Notes: generated by a model not told the origin, from the letters alone. A stretch of 24,185 nt of DNA from Lachnospira sp. UBA5912 (GCA_002435585.1 DJDY01000009.1:890-25074), one strand, 5' to 3'. Counted from the stretch's first letter, positions 7,271-15,668 are shown. Numbers and translations: made by a program.

Positions 7271-8164
7271 ATGTTAGAAGTCAATAATCTTAATAAAATA
7301 AATCCCGACAGCAGCTCATACCTCATTGAGAATGTAACATTTCACATTCCAAAAGGACACATATGCGGGTTGATTGGCGAAAATGGAGCAGGCAAAACAA
7401 CGCTTATGCATATACTTATGGGACTTTACAGTTCATCTGGAAGTATAGTAATAGATGGTTGTGATATGCAGCTTAATGAGGCGGCAGCCAAGGAAAGACT
7501 TGGCATAGTATTTGCAGATGACGGCTTTTTTGACGGGAATATGAGATTATGGCAGATAGGAAAGTTCTACGGACAGCTATATCACAGCTTCAATATGGAA
7601 TTATATCTTAATTATATTGAAGAATTCGGACTTGATAAAAAACAGAAATATAAGAAGCTTTCCAAAGGGATGAAAACAAGAACACAGTTGGCATTTGCAC
7701 TGTCACATAATGCAAAACTTTTTTTATTTGATGAACCGACTGCCGGACTTGATAAGCATTTCAGGGAAAAGTTCCTTAAGATATGTACTGAGCTTGTAGC
7801 AGATGGGGAAAAAAGCATACTTATTGCGACACATATAACAGAGGAGCTTGACAGGATTGCTGATTATATTGCGTATATGCAGAAAGGCAGAATGTTGTTT
7901 TATACCCAATGCTATGAAATGTGTGAGCGTTTTCGGATTGTGACTGGTGAAGATTATAAGTGTAACCTTATACCGGATGAAGCGGTTGTATATAAAGAAA
8001 AGAATACTTACAGCACAAGTGTTATGGTAGTTAATTCAGAGTGGTACAGAATAGATGATGGACTGGAAAAACATATACCTGATATCAGGGAGTTTATGTA
8101 TTATTTTGTGAAGGGAGGAGAGAAAAATGCCGAAGTTATTGCGGAAAAATATCTTAAAAAGTAG
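7271..8164 (+). CDS. ABC transporter ATP-binding protein (YtrB-like)
   Basis: A 298-residue ATPase subunit. Walker A is GENGAGKT (36-43), the signature is LSKGMK, Walker B is LFLFDEPTAGLD, and the H-loop is in ATHITEE. The residue at the usual Q-loop place is in VFADDGFF, without the glutamine. About 85 residues follow the ATPase core, longer than a minimal subunit. The start at 7271 is favoured by GGGAGGGG at 7255-7262 with 8-nt spacing; an in-frame ATG at 7229 has no comparable site. The 3' end overlaps the next gene by 38 bp, implying translational coupling with that membrane protein. Together they form an ABC-2-type exporter of the YtrBC/BcrAB kind, often tied to cell-envelope stress or peptide antibiotics. 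The substrate is unknown. Confidence 0.88.
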   Translation: MLEVNNLNKINPDSSSYLIENVTFHIPKGHICGLIGENGAGKTTLMHILMGLYSSSGSIVIDGCDMQLNEAAAKERLGIVFADDGFFDGNMRLWQIGKFYGQLYHSFNMELYLNYIEEFGLDKKQKYKKLSKGMKTRTQLAFALSHNAKLFLFDEPTAGLDKHFREKFLKICTELVADGEKSILIATHITEELDRIADYIAYMQKGRMLFYTQCYEMCERFRIVTGEDYKCNLIPDEAVVYKEKNTYSTSVMVVNSEWYRIDDGLEKHIPDIREFMYYFVKGGEKNAEVIAEKYLKK

Positions 8165-8807
8165 TTTTGTTTCGCTTGTTATTTCGTTAATTGCAGTTAT
8201 GTGCTGGTCGTTTTTTCAGGTCAGCAGTTACAAGTATATATATGCCTTGAATTTGTTTTTAGTTGTTACGTGTAAGCCAGAGATTGCAGCAGAACTAAAT
8301 GTATTTGTGCTTCCTGATTATATGTATATTGCACCATATACCAAAGAACAGAGGAAAGAACTTATAAGGAATGGACAGATGTATAAGTTTTTTGCTATGT
8401 ATATGTGGTTAATTATTATTTTGGTATTGCCATTTGGATACATAGAATATATGAGGGGAAATATGTTTTCGGTCATAGTGTGTTTAAGTGAAGTTATATT
8501 ATCAGCAAGTCTGTTATATAGCAATATATTTTCAGTATATATAGTTAAAAAAAGTGTGTACAGATACTGGTCAATAGTTGGTTTAAAGCTTGTTATGATA
8601 TTAGTGTTTTTTGGGGCTGAACAGTCAGATAAGGCGGCAGCCACGGAGAGCGTTGATGTAATTATTGTCTTATTGGTTTTAATAAGTTCTGTAATTCTTA
8701 TTCTGGTATGCAGGATAAAGTATCAGGATAAAATGATTAGCAGTATGGCAGATTACGAATATGTCAAAGAAAAGCTGCCGGTATCTAAGATTTATTATGG
8801 TAGATAA
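8127..8807 (+). CDS. ABC-2-type membrane protein, partner of the upstream ATPase
   Basis: A 226-residue integral membrane protein with about six hydrophobic segments: residues about 12-30, 36-50, 88-106, 110-135, 145-160 and 175-195. It has a basic N-terminus (PKLLRKNILKSS) and a hydrophilic, charged C-terminus. There is no recognisable catalytic motif and sequence alone does not identify the family. It starts inside the end of the ATPase gene behind a strong site (GGGAGGAG, about 8113-8120), so the two are very probably made as one complex. The region YIAPYTKEQRKELIRNGQMYKF resembles the cytoplasmic loop seen in permease components of lantibiotic/YtrC-type exporters, but this is a weak impression. 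Confidence 0.75.
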   Translation: MPKLLRKNILKSSFVSLVISLIAVMCWSFFQVSSYKYIYALNLFLVVTCKPEIAAELNVFVLPDYMYIAPYTKEQRKELIRNGQMYKFFAMYMWLIIILVLPFGYIEYMRGNMFSVIVCLSEVILSASLLYSNIFSVYIVKKSVYRYWSIVGLKLVMILVFFGAEQSDKAAATESVDVIIVLLVLISSVILILVCRIKYQDKMISSMADYEYVKEKLPVSKIYYGR

Positions 8808-8839
8808 TTAGAATAAAAATGGTTGGATTATAGAAGAAA

Positions 8840-8975
8840 CTATAAATGAGCAAATCAAAAAATGCATAATTTTATCTGTGTTACATAGAAATATATTTTA
8901 TATTTATTGTAAATGTATCTGAGTCACAGTTAAAATAACTTATTTTTGTGCGTTTTTAAATTTGCTCGTTTATAG
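8840..8975. repeat. 136-bp imperfect foldback with 16-bp terminal inverted repeats
   Basis: The ends CTATAAATGAGCAAAT (8840-8855) and ATTTGCTCGTTTATAG (8960-8975) are inverted repeats with one T/G difference. Inside, AAAAATGCA (8858-8866) pairs with TGCGTTTTT (8949-8957), ATTTTA (8869-8874) with TAAAAT (8931-8936), CTGTG (8876-8880) with CACAG (8925-8929), and TACAT (8882-8886) with ATGTA (8913-8917). Nearly the whole interval therefore folds back on itself. It fills the gap before the GntR gene. It could be a regulator binding region, a structured 5' leader or a MITE-like element; no clear target duplication is seen. Confidence 0.7.
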
Positions 8976-9007
8976 GATAAAAGTTAAAAATATAATAGAG
9001 GTTATAT

Positions 9008-9379
9008 ATGAAAATAGTTATTTCAAATACATTGAATATGCCAATATATGAGCAGATTGTCAATCAGATAAGGGATGCGGTGATAAATGGTGAGCTTAAG
9101 GCTGGGGAAGTTATGCCGTCAATAAGAGTGCTTGCAAAAGAGCTTACTGTAAGTGTTATTACAACAAAGCGTGCATACGAGGAGCTGGAAAAGGAAGGCG
9201 TTATTGAATCAATTCCCGGAAGAGGTTTTTATGTATGTGAGCAGAAAAACGACCACTTAAGGGAAAAACAGATGATGAACATAGAGAGCCGGATGTCGAA
9301 TATTTTAAAGGAATGTGAAAATGCAGGAATGACTTTGGAAGATGTGATTGATATGGTTCGCGTATTAGGAGAAAAATGA
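9008..9379 (+). CDS. GntR-family transcriptional regulator, YtrA subfamily
   Basis: A 123-residue repressor with an N-terminal winged helix-turn-helix (residues about 10-78: PIYEQIVNQIRDAVINGELK, then MPSIRVLAKEL, TTKRAYEELEKEGVIESIPG and RGFYV). A short helical tail of about 45 residues replaces the large effector domain of other GntR proteins, which is the hallmark of the YtrA type. Such proteins regulate adjacent ABC transporters, matching its place between two ATPase genes. GAGG at 8998-9001 precedes the ATG. The stop codon overlaps the start of the next ATPase (ATGA), so regulator and transporter are co-translated and probably autoregulated through sites in the upstream foldback. Confidence 0.9.
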   Translation: MKIVISNTLNMPIYEQIVNQIRDAVINGELKAGEVMPSIRVLAKELTVSVITTKRAYEELEKEGVIESIPGRGFYVCEQKNDHLREKQMMNIESRMSNILKECENAGMTLEDVIDMVRVLGEK

Positions 9380-10026
9380 TGGAAGAAAATATAATAAAGA
9401 TTGAAAATGCATCGTTAAAGTTAGGAAAGTTTTCTATAAAACCGGCAATTATAAATATTCCCAAAGGCTACATCGTAGGCATACAGGGAGATAACGGAGC
9501 TGGAAAATCAACAATTCTACGTATGATTCTTGGAATGTATGATAAAATGCAGGGGAATATTTACATAGATGGCATTGATGTAGTAAAGAACAGGACACAG
9601 ATAAAAAATATAACAGGCATTGTTTCGCAGGAGAGAACATTTTTTATGGAAGAGGATGCGTATGAAAATGAAAGGCTGTATGCACCATTTTATAAAAACT
9701 GGAACAGCGATGAATATCGTAAAATGCTTAAAAAGCTGAATATTAATTCAGGCAGCAGCTTAGGGAACATGTCTACAGGAGAAATGCTTAAGTATCAGCT
9801 TGCATTTGCAGCAGCATACAGACCACAGGTGTTATTACTGGACGAACCGACTGCCAATCTCGACCCCGTGTTCAGGGATGATTTCTTAAAGATATTACAG
9901 GAACTTGTAGCCGAATATGATATGACTATTCTTATGGCGACACATCTTGATGAAGACATTTCCAAGATAGCTGATTATATTATGGATGTAGAAGATGGGC
10001 AATATTCGCTTAGGGAGTGTATATAA
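9376..10026 (+). CDS. ABC transporter ATP-binding protein, second
   Basis: A compact 216-residue ATPase. Walker A is GDNGAGKST (residues about 36-44), the Q-loop is in IVSQERTFF, the signature is MSTGEMLKYQ, Walker B is VLLLDEPTANLD, and the switch histidine is in MATHLDED. The start overlaps the regulator stop by 4 bp (ATGA at 9376); ATG 9379 is an equally possible start, shortening it by one residue. It keeps the canonical Q-loop that the first ATPase lacks. It probably works with the small membrane protein at 10226, although a 199-bp gap lies between them. The short coiled region after the Walker B domain is typical for bacteriocin/YtrB-type exporters. Confidence 0.88.
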   Translation: MMEENIIKIENASLKLGKFSIKPAIINIPKGYIVGIQGDNGAGKSTILRMILGMYDKMQGNIYIDGIDVVKNRTQIKNITGIVSQERTFFMEEDAYENERLYAPFYKNWNSDEYRKMLKKLNINSGSSLGNMSTGEMLKYQLAFAAAYRPQVLLLDEPTANLDPVFRDDFLKILQELVAEYDMTILMATHLDEDISKIADYIMDVEDGQYSLRECI

Positions 10027-10225
10027 TTAGAAATAGTGAATGAATTATAAAAGTGGTTATTTAGTATGATAATTGCTATATGATTAACGTGGTATAGTAT
10101 GTTGATTCAGATATTATTAATGTCTTTGTGTGTAAAGAGTATAGCACAAGAAAAAACGTATGCTAATTAGGATATTTTAAAACAAAAGAAACAGCGCAGA
10201 GATAAGCGCAGAAAAGAGGGCGTAT

Positions 10226-10747
10226 ATGGATACAGACGTAAAAATGCTGTTAAAAGCAGAACATAAAAACTGGAAACAGCGTATGGTAAAAGAAACAAAA
10301 GGGGCATATATAGCAATTTACCTTGGATTGATTTTTAGTGTATTTATGTCATTAATGTATGGTTTTAAGTATGATTATTCGTCAGACGATAAGAGTGTTG
10401 TGTTTACTTTGACAATATTTATACTGGTTATATATCAGGGTGTGACTTCATATGTGTCATGTGTGAGAGAAAACGGAAAGAGTGTCAATATATTTGAAAA
10501 ATATAAGTACATCCCTGTGGATGTATCAGTGTTAAGGCGTGTAAAGCTTATATTAACAGCGCGTATAATAGTACCTTTCGTTATAACAGGACAGATGGCA
10601 GCTATATTTGTAAGAGTAATAGACCCGGATAATCAGGGTGGAGGCTTTTGGGATATCAGCGTATGTATGCCTTTGATTATAGGCTGCCTGTTTATATTAG
10701 AAAAGTTTATTGAATATAGAGTATTAAGCAGGAAGGCAGGACTATAA
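10226..10747 (+). CDS. Small membrane protein, probable ABC permease partner
   Basis: A 173-residue membrane protein with four hydrophobic segments (about 28-48, 58-78, 112-132 and 142-160), a charged N-terminal 25 residues, and a cytoplasmic loop CVRENGKSVNIFEKYKYIPV. The family is not recognised by motif. It follows the second ATPase and resembles the first membrane protein in overall design, so I infer a permease subunit. It is short for an ABC-2 permease (usually 6 helices), so it may be reduced or form larger oligomers. AAGAGGG about 8 nt upstream supports the ATG. A clear terminator follows. Confidence 0.65.
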   Translation: MDTDVKMLLKAEHKNWKQRMVKETKGAYIAIYLGLIFSVFMSLMYGFKYDYSSDDKSVVFTLTIFILVIYQGVTSYVSCVRENGKSVNIFEKYKYIPVDVSVLRRVKLILTARIIVPFVITGQMAAIFVRVIDPDNQGGGFWDISVCMPLIIGCLFILEKFIEYRVLSRKAGL

Positions 10748-10806
10748 TATAGATATGTTGTATCAGTGTTATGGTTTAATACATAATATATAAATAACAA
10801 ATTCTT

Positions 10807-10844
10807 GTATCGTCAGTCAGATTATGGCTGGCGGTATTTTTTTT
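10807..10844 (+). terminator. Rho-independent terminator ending the ABC cluster
   Basis: ATCGTCAGTCA (10809-10819) pairs with TGGCTGGCGGT (10825-10835), an 11-bp stem with G-U pairs, extendable by two, with a 5-nt loop. Eight T follow at 10837-10844. Confidence 0.9.
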
Positions 10845-10858
10845 CAATTTACGAATAC

Positions 10859-10898
10859 TTTACACAGATTTCCCATACAGACGGTATTACATTTTACA
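10859..10898 (+). promoter_or_regulatory. Candidate PhoP-type boxes upstream of pstS
   Basis: The stretch holds TTTACA (10859-10864), CATACA (10874-10879), ATTACA (10886-10891) and TTTACA (10893-10898). The 10-mer TTTACACAGA is identical to the start of the repeat array before the Na/Pi gene (17582-17591). Spacing here is less regular than the 11 bp expected for PhoP. The remaining region to the start codon (a long leader of about 280 bp) has GTTAAC twice, but I see no convincing -10/-35 pair. Confidence 0.45.
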
Positions 10899-11114
10899 TA
10901 CTATTGCTATTCTGTTAACTGTCAATGAGGTACAGGTAAAGTCAATGACAGATGGTACGTAACATCAGTTATGATTATTAGTTCTGTATCCTGTTAACAA
11001 GAAAACAAAACGATAATATGAAGAACAGACTGAAGTCAGGATTGAAAAAAATCAGACACAGACAGTCAGAAAGAGAAATGAGGATAGTGTGAAAATAAAT
11101 TTTCACACACAAGA

Positions 11115-11186
11115 TTTGTGTCGGCGTGCACTTGACACAAACTTGATATGCTCAAAAAAGCGTGCACAGAAATGAGGATGATTATG
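11115..11186 (+). repeat. Repeated pseudoknot-forming leader element, copy 2 (before pstS)
   Basis: TTTGTGTC (11115-11122) pairs with GACACAAA (11134-11141) over an 11-nt loop. Loop GTGCAC (11126-11131) pairs with GTGCAC (11162-11167). The linker is again 20 nt and A-rich. AGAAATGAGGATG then carries the pstS ribosome binding site. The frame that is open in copies 1 and 3 has a TGA in this copy (11144-11146), which argues that the element is not coding. Confidence 0.75.
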
Positions 11187-12095
11187 AGAAAGTTTAATTG
11201 GAAAAAGAGTGTAGCCATTGCACTTAGTACAGTATGTATGGTGGGAGCATTAGTTGGTTGTGGAAGCAGTAGTGCATCTTCAGATAATGGAAATGATAAC
11301 GCAAAGGCAGAAAAGCTTAGCGGAAGTATAACAGCAGCTGGTTCATCAGCACTTAAGCCACTTGTAGATGATGCAGCAGATCTTTTTAATGAAAAATATC
11401 CAGATGTAAACATAACAATTGATGCAGGCGGATCTGGTGAAGGTCTTAAGCAGGTTGCAGAAGGAACAGTTAACATCGGTAACTCAGATGTAGAAGCAGC
11501 AGAAAAGCTTGATGCAACAAAGGCTTCAGCACTTGTAGACCACAAGGTATGTGTTGTAACTATGGCACCTATCGTAAACAAGGATGTAACAGCAGGTGGA
11601 GTTAAGAACCTTACAAAGGCACAGCTTACAGATATCTTTACAGGCAAGATTACTAACTGGAAAGAAGTTGGTGGAACAGATGAGGCAATCGTACTTATAA
11701 CACGTCCAGAATCTTCTGGTACAAGAGCAACATTTAAGAAGTATGCGCTTGAGGGTGCAAGCGAAGCATCTAACAAGTCTATGGAAACAGATGATTCAGG
11801 TGTACTTTTACAGAATGTAAAGACAACAAAGGGTGCAATCGGATATGTAGCTTTATCTTACCTTGTAAGCAATCCTGGTGTTGATACAGTATCTATCGAT
11901 GGTGTAGAGCCTACACTTGAGAATACATATTCAGGCAAGTATCCAGTATGGACATACGAGCATATGTACACAAAGGGTAATGCTGATGAAGTATCACAGA
12001 AATTCCTTGATTATATCATGTCAGATGATTATGGCAAGAAGATGGAATCTTTAGGATATGGTGTATCTTCTAAGATGACAGTTAAGGAACACTAA
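11184..12095 (+). CDS. pstS: Phosphate ABC transporter substrate-binding lipoprotein
   Basis: A 303-residue extracellular phosphate-binding lipoprotein. The basic start MRKFNWKKS and a hydrophobic stretch lead to the lipobox LVGC (cysteine near residue 26), then a Ser/Asn/Asp-rich linker. The mature domain shows phosphate-loop motifs: ITAAGSSALKPLVDDAADLF, DAGGSGEGLKQVAEGTVNIGNSD, and ITRPESSGTRATFKKY. It anchors to the membrane and delivers phosphate to PstCA. The start is ATG 11184, six nt after GAGG (11174-11177); the in-frame ATG at 11172 overlaps that site. Candidate Pho boxes and the repeated leader element lie upstream, and a 345-bp gap with structured RNA separates it from pstC, which could favour its higher expression. 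Confidence 0.95.
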   Translation: MRKFNWKKSVAIALSTVCMVGALVGCGSSSASSDNGNDNAKAEKLSGSITAAGSSALKPLVDDAADLFNEKYPDVNITIDAGGSGEGLKQVAEGTVNIGNSDVEAAEKLDATKASALVDHKVCVVTMAPIVNKDVTAGGVKNLTKAQLTDIFTGKITNWKEVGGTDEAIVLITRPESSGTRATFKKYALEGASEASNKSMETDDSGVLLQNVKTTKGAIGYVALSYLVSNPGVDTVSIDGVEPTLENTYSGKYPVWTYEHMYTKGNADEVSQKFLDYIMSDDYGKKMESLGYGVSSKMTVKEH

Positions 12096-12440
12096 TAATA
12101 TAAATCTGAATGATAACAAAAACAGGGCGTTAGCATATATTTTAAATCCCTATAAATATTCAGCTTATGATATAAATACATAAAAATACATAACTTGTAA
12201 ATATATATTAGTTAATGACCTTGTAACAATCAGATAATAAAGAGGCGGGCACAAAAATATAAATCCGGTAGGCAGATTAAGATGGAATAAATCAGATTGA
12301 ACGAATCTGATAAAAAGCTACTTGATAAGAATCTGTAAAGGGTATATATGCCATATGTGCCTGCCTATAATCGTAATTTTGTACGAAATGTAGAAAGCTT
12401 CATAAAAACTGTGAAGAATAAACATTAGAATGGAGAATGT
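12096..12440 (+). other. pstS-pstC intergenic region, no gene
   Basis: There is no credible gene on either strand. The first 145 bp are AT-rich, with only a weak CAGGG/CCCT pairing and no terminator. The middle (12243-12369) holds a nested RNA fold described separately. The last 70 bp lead to the pstC ribosome binding site (GGAG at 12432-12435). Confidence 0.6.
12243..12368 (+). ncRNA. Candidate structured leader RNA between pstS and pstC
   Basis: Three nested helices can form. The outer one is AGGCGGGCACA (12243-12253) with TGTGCCTGCCT (12356-12366), 11 bp with one G-U. The middle one is CAGATT (12273-12278) with AATCTG (12330-12335). The inner one is ATCAGATT (12291-12298) with AATCTGAT (12304-12311), loop GAACG. 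The 3' arm can instead pair with GTAGGCAG (12268-12275), using CTGCCTAT (12361-12368), which excludes the outer helix. No T-tract follows. I do not recognise a known RNA family. Confidence 0.5.
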
Positions 12441-13505
12441 ATGAACAGTAAGAGAGGTATGTTTACCAGGGAATATCTGTGGCGTGGCATAGTTACTATC
12501 TGTGGCTTGTTCGTTATAGTTATTACATTGGGAATAGGTGGATTCCTTGTATACAAGGGTTCAGGAACATTTTTAAAATTCCATCATTCCATAGGAGAAT
12601 TTCTTTTCTCATCTGACTGGGCACCAGTTGATAATATGGAAGGTGGAGGAAGTGTAGGTACACTTATATTCATAGTAGGTTCGCTTAGCACATGTGGACT
12701 TGCACTTCTTATAGCTACGCCATTTGCGCTTGGCTCAGCTATATTTATGACAGAAATCGCACCTAAGTTTGGTGAGAAATTCTATCGTCCGGTAATACAG
12801 ATATTTGCAGGAATACCTTCTGTTGTATATGGATGGGTAGGACTTACAGTTCTTGTTCCATTTATAAGAGATATATTCCACAGACAGGTAGGACATTCAA
12901 TACTTGCTGCCGGACTTGTGCTTGCTATAATGATATTTCCTACGATAACAAGTGTATCAGCAGATGCAATAAGAGCTGTACCTAAGGATTACCGTATGGG
13001 TGCTTATGGTATGGGCTCAACACGTTGGCAGACTATATATAAGATAGTATTACCAGCATCAGCTTCAGGTATATTTTCAGGAATAATACTGGGGCTTGCA
13101 AGAGCATTTGGTGAGGCTCTTGCTGTTGCCATGGTTATAGGTCAGACAACAGCTCTTCCAGATAGTATATTCTCTACAACCAAGTCACTTACAACAGAGA
13201 TAACTGCCCAGATGGGTAATGCTATGGAAGGTGGAGAAACTAAGACAGCACTGTGGACACTTGCACTGCTTCTGTTTCTCATATCATTGTTCTTCATATT
13301 CCTTATACATATATTATCAAGAAAGAAACCAGAAGATGCAGGTAGTAAGGCAGCATCAAGAAAGCGCGCAGTAAGTGCTGCAGGCAGTGTGGACAGAAAA
13401 ATGGTAAGTAGTAATAACTTAAAGAGTTCACCACAAAATGTAATTATAGAAAGCATACAGCAGACAGATAAACATGATACAGTAACATTTGCAAGGCAGA
13501 ATTAA
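12441..13505 (+). CDS. pstC: Phosphate ABC transporter permease PstC
   Basis: A 354-residue membrane permease. Six hydrophobic helices are visible, with the binding-protein-dependent transport signature between helices: SADAIRAVPKDYRMGAYGMGSTRWQTIYKIVLPASASGI, followed by GLARAFGEALAVAMVIG. Helices 3-4 contain the PstC pattern FAGIPSVVYGW. With PstA it forms the channel driven by PstB. The protein is about 60 residues longer than usual: after the last helix (about residue 291) there is a hydrophilic, Lys/Ser-rich cytoplasmic tail ending VTFARQN, which has no counterpart I know. Its stop is 13 bp before the pstA start, so the two are translated together. Confidence 0.94.
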   Translation: MNSKRGMFTREYLWRGIVTICGLFVIVITLGIGGFLVYKGSGTFLKFHHSIGEFLFSSDWAPVDNMEGGGSVGTLIFIVGSLSTCGLALLIATPFALGSAIFMTEIAPKFGEKFYRPVIQIFAGIPSVVYGWVGLTVLVPFIRDIFHRQVGHSILAAGLVLAIMIFPTITSVSADAIRAVPKDYRMGAYGMGSTRWQTIYKIVLPASASGIFSGIILGLARAFGEALAVAMVIGQTTALPDSIFSTTKSLTTEITAQMGNAMEGGETKTALWTLALLLFLISLFFIFLIHILSRKKPEDAGSKAASRKRAVSAAGSVDRKMVSSNNLKSSPQNVIIESIQQTDKHDTVTFARQN

Positions 13506-13518
13506 AGGAGCAGAAATT

Positions 13519-14394
13519 ATGAACAGGATTAAACGTGCAAAAGCACAGAATAAAGTAATGACAATCATATTCTACGCTATAGCAGTATTCTTTTTTGTGC
13601 TTTTAGCTGCATTTGCGGGATATGTAATCATTAAAGGATTTATCGGTGCAGATATATCAATGTTTAAGTTTTCGCGAAGAGGAAGCATTGGAAACCAGTT
13701 ATTCAATACAATATACCTTGTATTATTATCTTTACTTATAACAGTGCCTATTGGTGCATTTGCAGGAATATATCTTGCCATGTATGCCAAGGGTGGTGCA
13801 GTTACCAAATTCATAAGAATATGTATAGAAACACTTTCATCACTTCCATCAATCGTAGTCGGACTTTTTGGATATCTTATATTTCTTGTTATCATGGGAA
13901 TGGATAAGAGCCTTATGGCAGGTGCATTATCAGTATCAATAATAACACTGCCTCTTATAACAACAACTACTGAGGATGCCATAAAAGGACTTCCAAAGGG
14001 ATATTTTGAAGCAAGCATGGGACTTGGTTCAACACGCTGGCAGGCTATATTTCACGTGCTGCTTCCGGCATGTCTTCCAAGAATCATGACAGGTGTCATA
14101 CTTGCAGCAGGACGTGGTTTTGGTGAGGCAGCAGTACTTTTATATACAACAGGTTCAGGAACGAACATAAGATGGACTAACTGGGATCTTGCATCATCTA
14201 CTTGTCCACTTAATCCATTCCGCTCAGCAGAGACACTTTCGTTACAGATATGGGATCTGCAGGTGAACGGACAGGATCAGAATCTTGCTAATCTTGCATC
14301 AGCGGTACTTCTTATACTTGTACTGGCATTCAGTATAGGTGCTAACATATTAAGTAATAAGATTAATAAGAAGAATGCCGGTGAGAGGGCATAA
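13519..14394 (+). CDS. pstA: Phosphate ABC transporter permease PstA
   Basis: A 292-residue partner permease of PstC. It has six membrane helices, the PstA motif SLPSIVVGLFGYL, and the coupling signature TTEDAIKGLPKGYFEASMGLGSTRWQAIFHVLLPACLPRIMTG followed by GRGFGEAAVLLYTTGSG. A loop of about 35 residues (NIRWTNWDL to SLQIWDLQ) lies before the last helix and is common in Firmicute PstA. The start at 13519 is set by AAAGGAG (13504-13510) at 8 nt; an upstream ATG at 13489 inside pstC lacks a site. A 180-bp noncoding gap follows before pstB, in which I see no clear structure. Confidence 0.94.
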   Translation: MNRIKRAKAQNKVMTIIFYAIAVFFFVLLAAFAGYVIIKGFIGADISMFKFSRRGSIGNQLFNTIYLVLLSLLITVPIGAFAGIYLAMYAKGGAVTKFIRICIETLSSLPSIVVGLFGYLIFLVIMGMDKSLMAGALSVSIITLPLITTTTEDAIKGLPKGYFEASMGLGSTRWQAIFHVLLPACLPRIMTGVILAAGRGFGEAAVLLYTTGSGTNIRWTNWDLASSTCPLNPFRSAETLSLQIWDLQVNGQDQNLANLASAVLLILVLAFSIGANILSNKINKKNAGERA

Positions 14395-14574
14395 AGAGTA
14401 GTAAATCATAAGAGAAACTAAAGTATAAGCAAGATATTAAGATATAAGCAAGACATTTAATTAAATAAATTCAGAACAGAATCCTAAGATAAGATCATAA
14501 AATAAAAACGGATTAATCAGTAATAATTAATGTTAAGTATACTGAAAAGTTGAATATAGAAACGAGGAATATAT

Positions 14575-15381
14575 ATGGATAATACAGCTAATATGGCAGG
14601 AAAGTCTCCATCAGGTGTATCTGGCAGGGATGAAAATAAATTCGAGATAAAAAACCTTAATCTTCATTATGGAGATTTCCATGCGCTTAAGAACATCAAC
14701 ATGGATATAAAAAAGAACCAGATTACAGCATTCATAGGTCCATCTGGATGCGGTAAATCAACATTTTTAAAAACTCTTAACAGAATGAATGATCTTGTTG
14801 AGAATGTAAAGATAGACGGTGAGGTTTATCTTGATGGTAAAAATATATTTACAGATATGGATGATATTACATTAAGGCACAGAGTTGGTATGGTATTCCA
14901 GCAGCCTAACCCATTTCCTAAGAGCGTGTATGACAATATAGCTTATGGACCAAGGCTTTTTGGTGTCCATAAGAAAGCCGACCTGGATATTATTGTTGAG
15001 AGGGCTTTAAAGCAGGCTGCTATATGGGATGAAGTAAAAGACAGACTTAAAAAATCTGCACTTGGTTTGTCAGGAGGTCAGCAGCAGCGTTTGTGTATAG
15101 CAAGGACTCTTGCAGTAGAACCAGAGGTTATTCTTATGGATGAACCAACATCAGCACTTGATCCTATATCAACATCGCGAATCGAAGATCTGGCGATAGA
15201 ACTTAAGAACCAGTATACCATCGTTATGGTTACACATAACATGCAGCAGGCAACGCGTATATCTGACAATACAGCATTCTTCCTTCTTGGTGAGATGATA
15301 GAGTATGGAAAGACAGAGCAGTTGTTCTCTATGCCAAAGAATAAGAAGACAGAGGATTATATTACAGGACGTTTTGGATGA
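14575..15381 (+). CDS. pstB: Phosphate ABC transporter ATPase PstB
   Basis: A 268-residue ATPase that powers phosphate import. Walker A is GPSGCGKS (residues 55-62), the Q-loop is in [22 protein letters not shown] (typical of PstB), the signature is [19 protein letters not shown], Walker B is [15 protein letters not shown], and the H-loop is in VTHNMQQA. It ends in YITGRFG, the conserved PstB C-terminus. The first 20 residues are a polar extension. GAGGA about 8 nt upstream supports the ATG. PstB is also the interface through which PhoU and the sensor kinase are thought to read transport activity, and both are encoded downstream. Confidence 0.96.
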   Translation: MDNTANMAGKSPSGVSGRDENKFEIKNLNLHYGDFHALKNINMDIKKNQITAFIGPSGCGKSTFLKTLNRMNDLVENVKIDGEVYLDGKNIFTDMDDITLRHRVGMVFQQPNPFPKSVYDNIAYGPRLFGVHKKADLDIIVERALKQAAIWDEVKDRLKKSALGLSGGQQQRLCIARTLAVEPEVILMDEPTSALDPISTSRIEDLAIELKNQYTIVMVTHNMQQATRISDNTAFFLLGEMIEYGKTEQLFSMPKNKKTEDYITGRFG

Positions 15382-15668
15382 TGTGTTATTATCTGGAATT
15401 ATGTAAAACTAATGATGATATAAGATAGTAAAGCTGATATGAAGGACACATATATTTCATATAATTGTCACTTGTTATTAGTATGGTATGGAAGTATAAT
15501 GGGCGTGAATCTGGAAACATATATGTTTTAATAAGCTTCCAGTTATGCAATAAGTATACATGTTGTGTAGTGATTTATTGGATAAAGAGTTAAGATAATA
15601 GCCAGTCATATGTAATTACTTACACAATAAATATAGATACTTATAAGAAGGGACACAGGTTTAAATAT

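Noticed and set aside
11066..11776. A 236-codon reverse-strand frame over pstS
   Set aside because: It is a Ser/Ala-rich mirror of pstS codon usage with no recognisable domain, and pstS is unmistakable.
15513..15544. CTGGAA/TTCCAG hairpin after pstB as a terminator
   Set aside because: The stem is only six pairs with a mismatch and no T-run follows, so pstB and the PHP gene may be co-transcribed.
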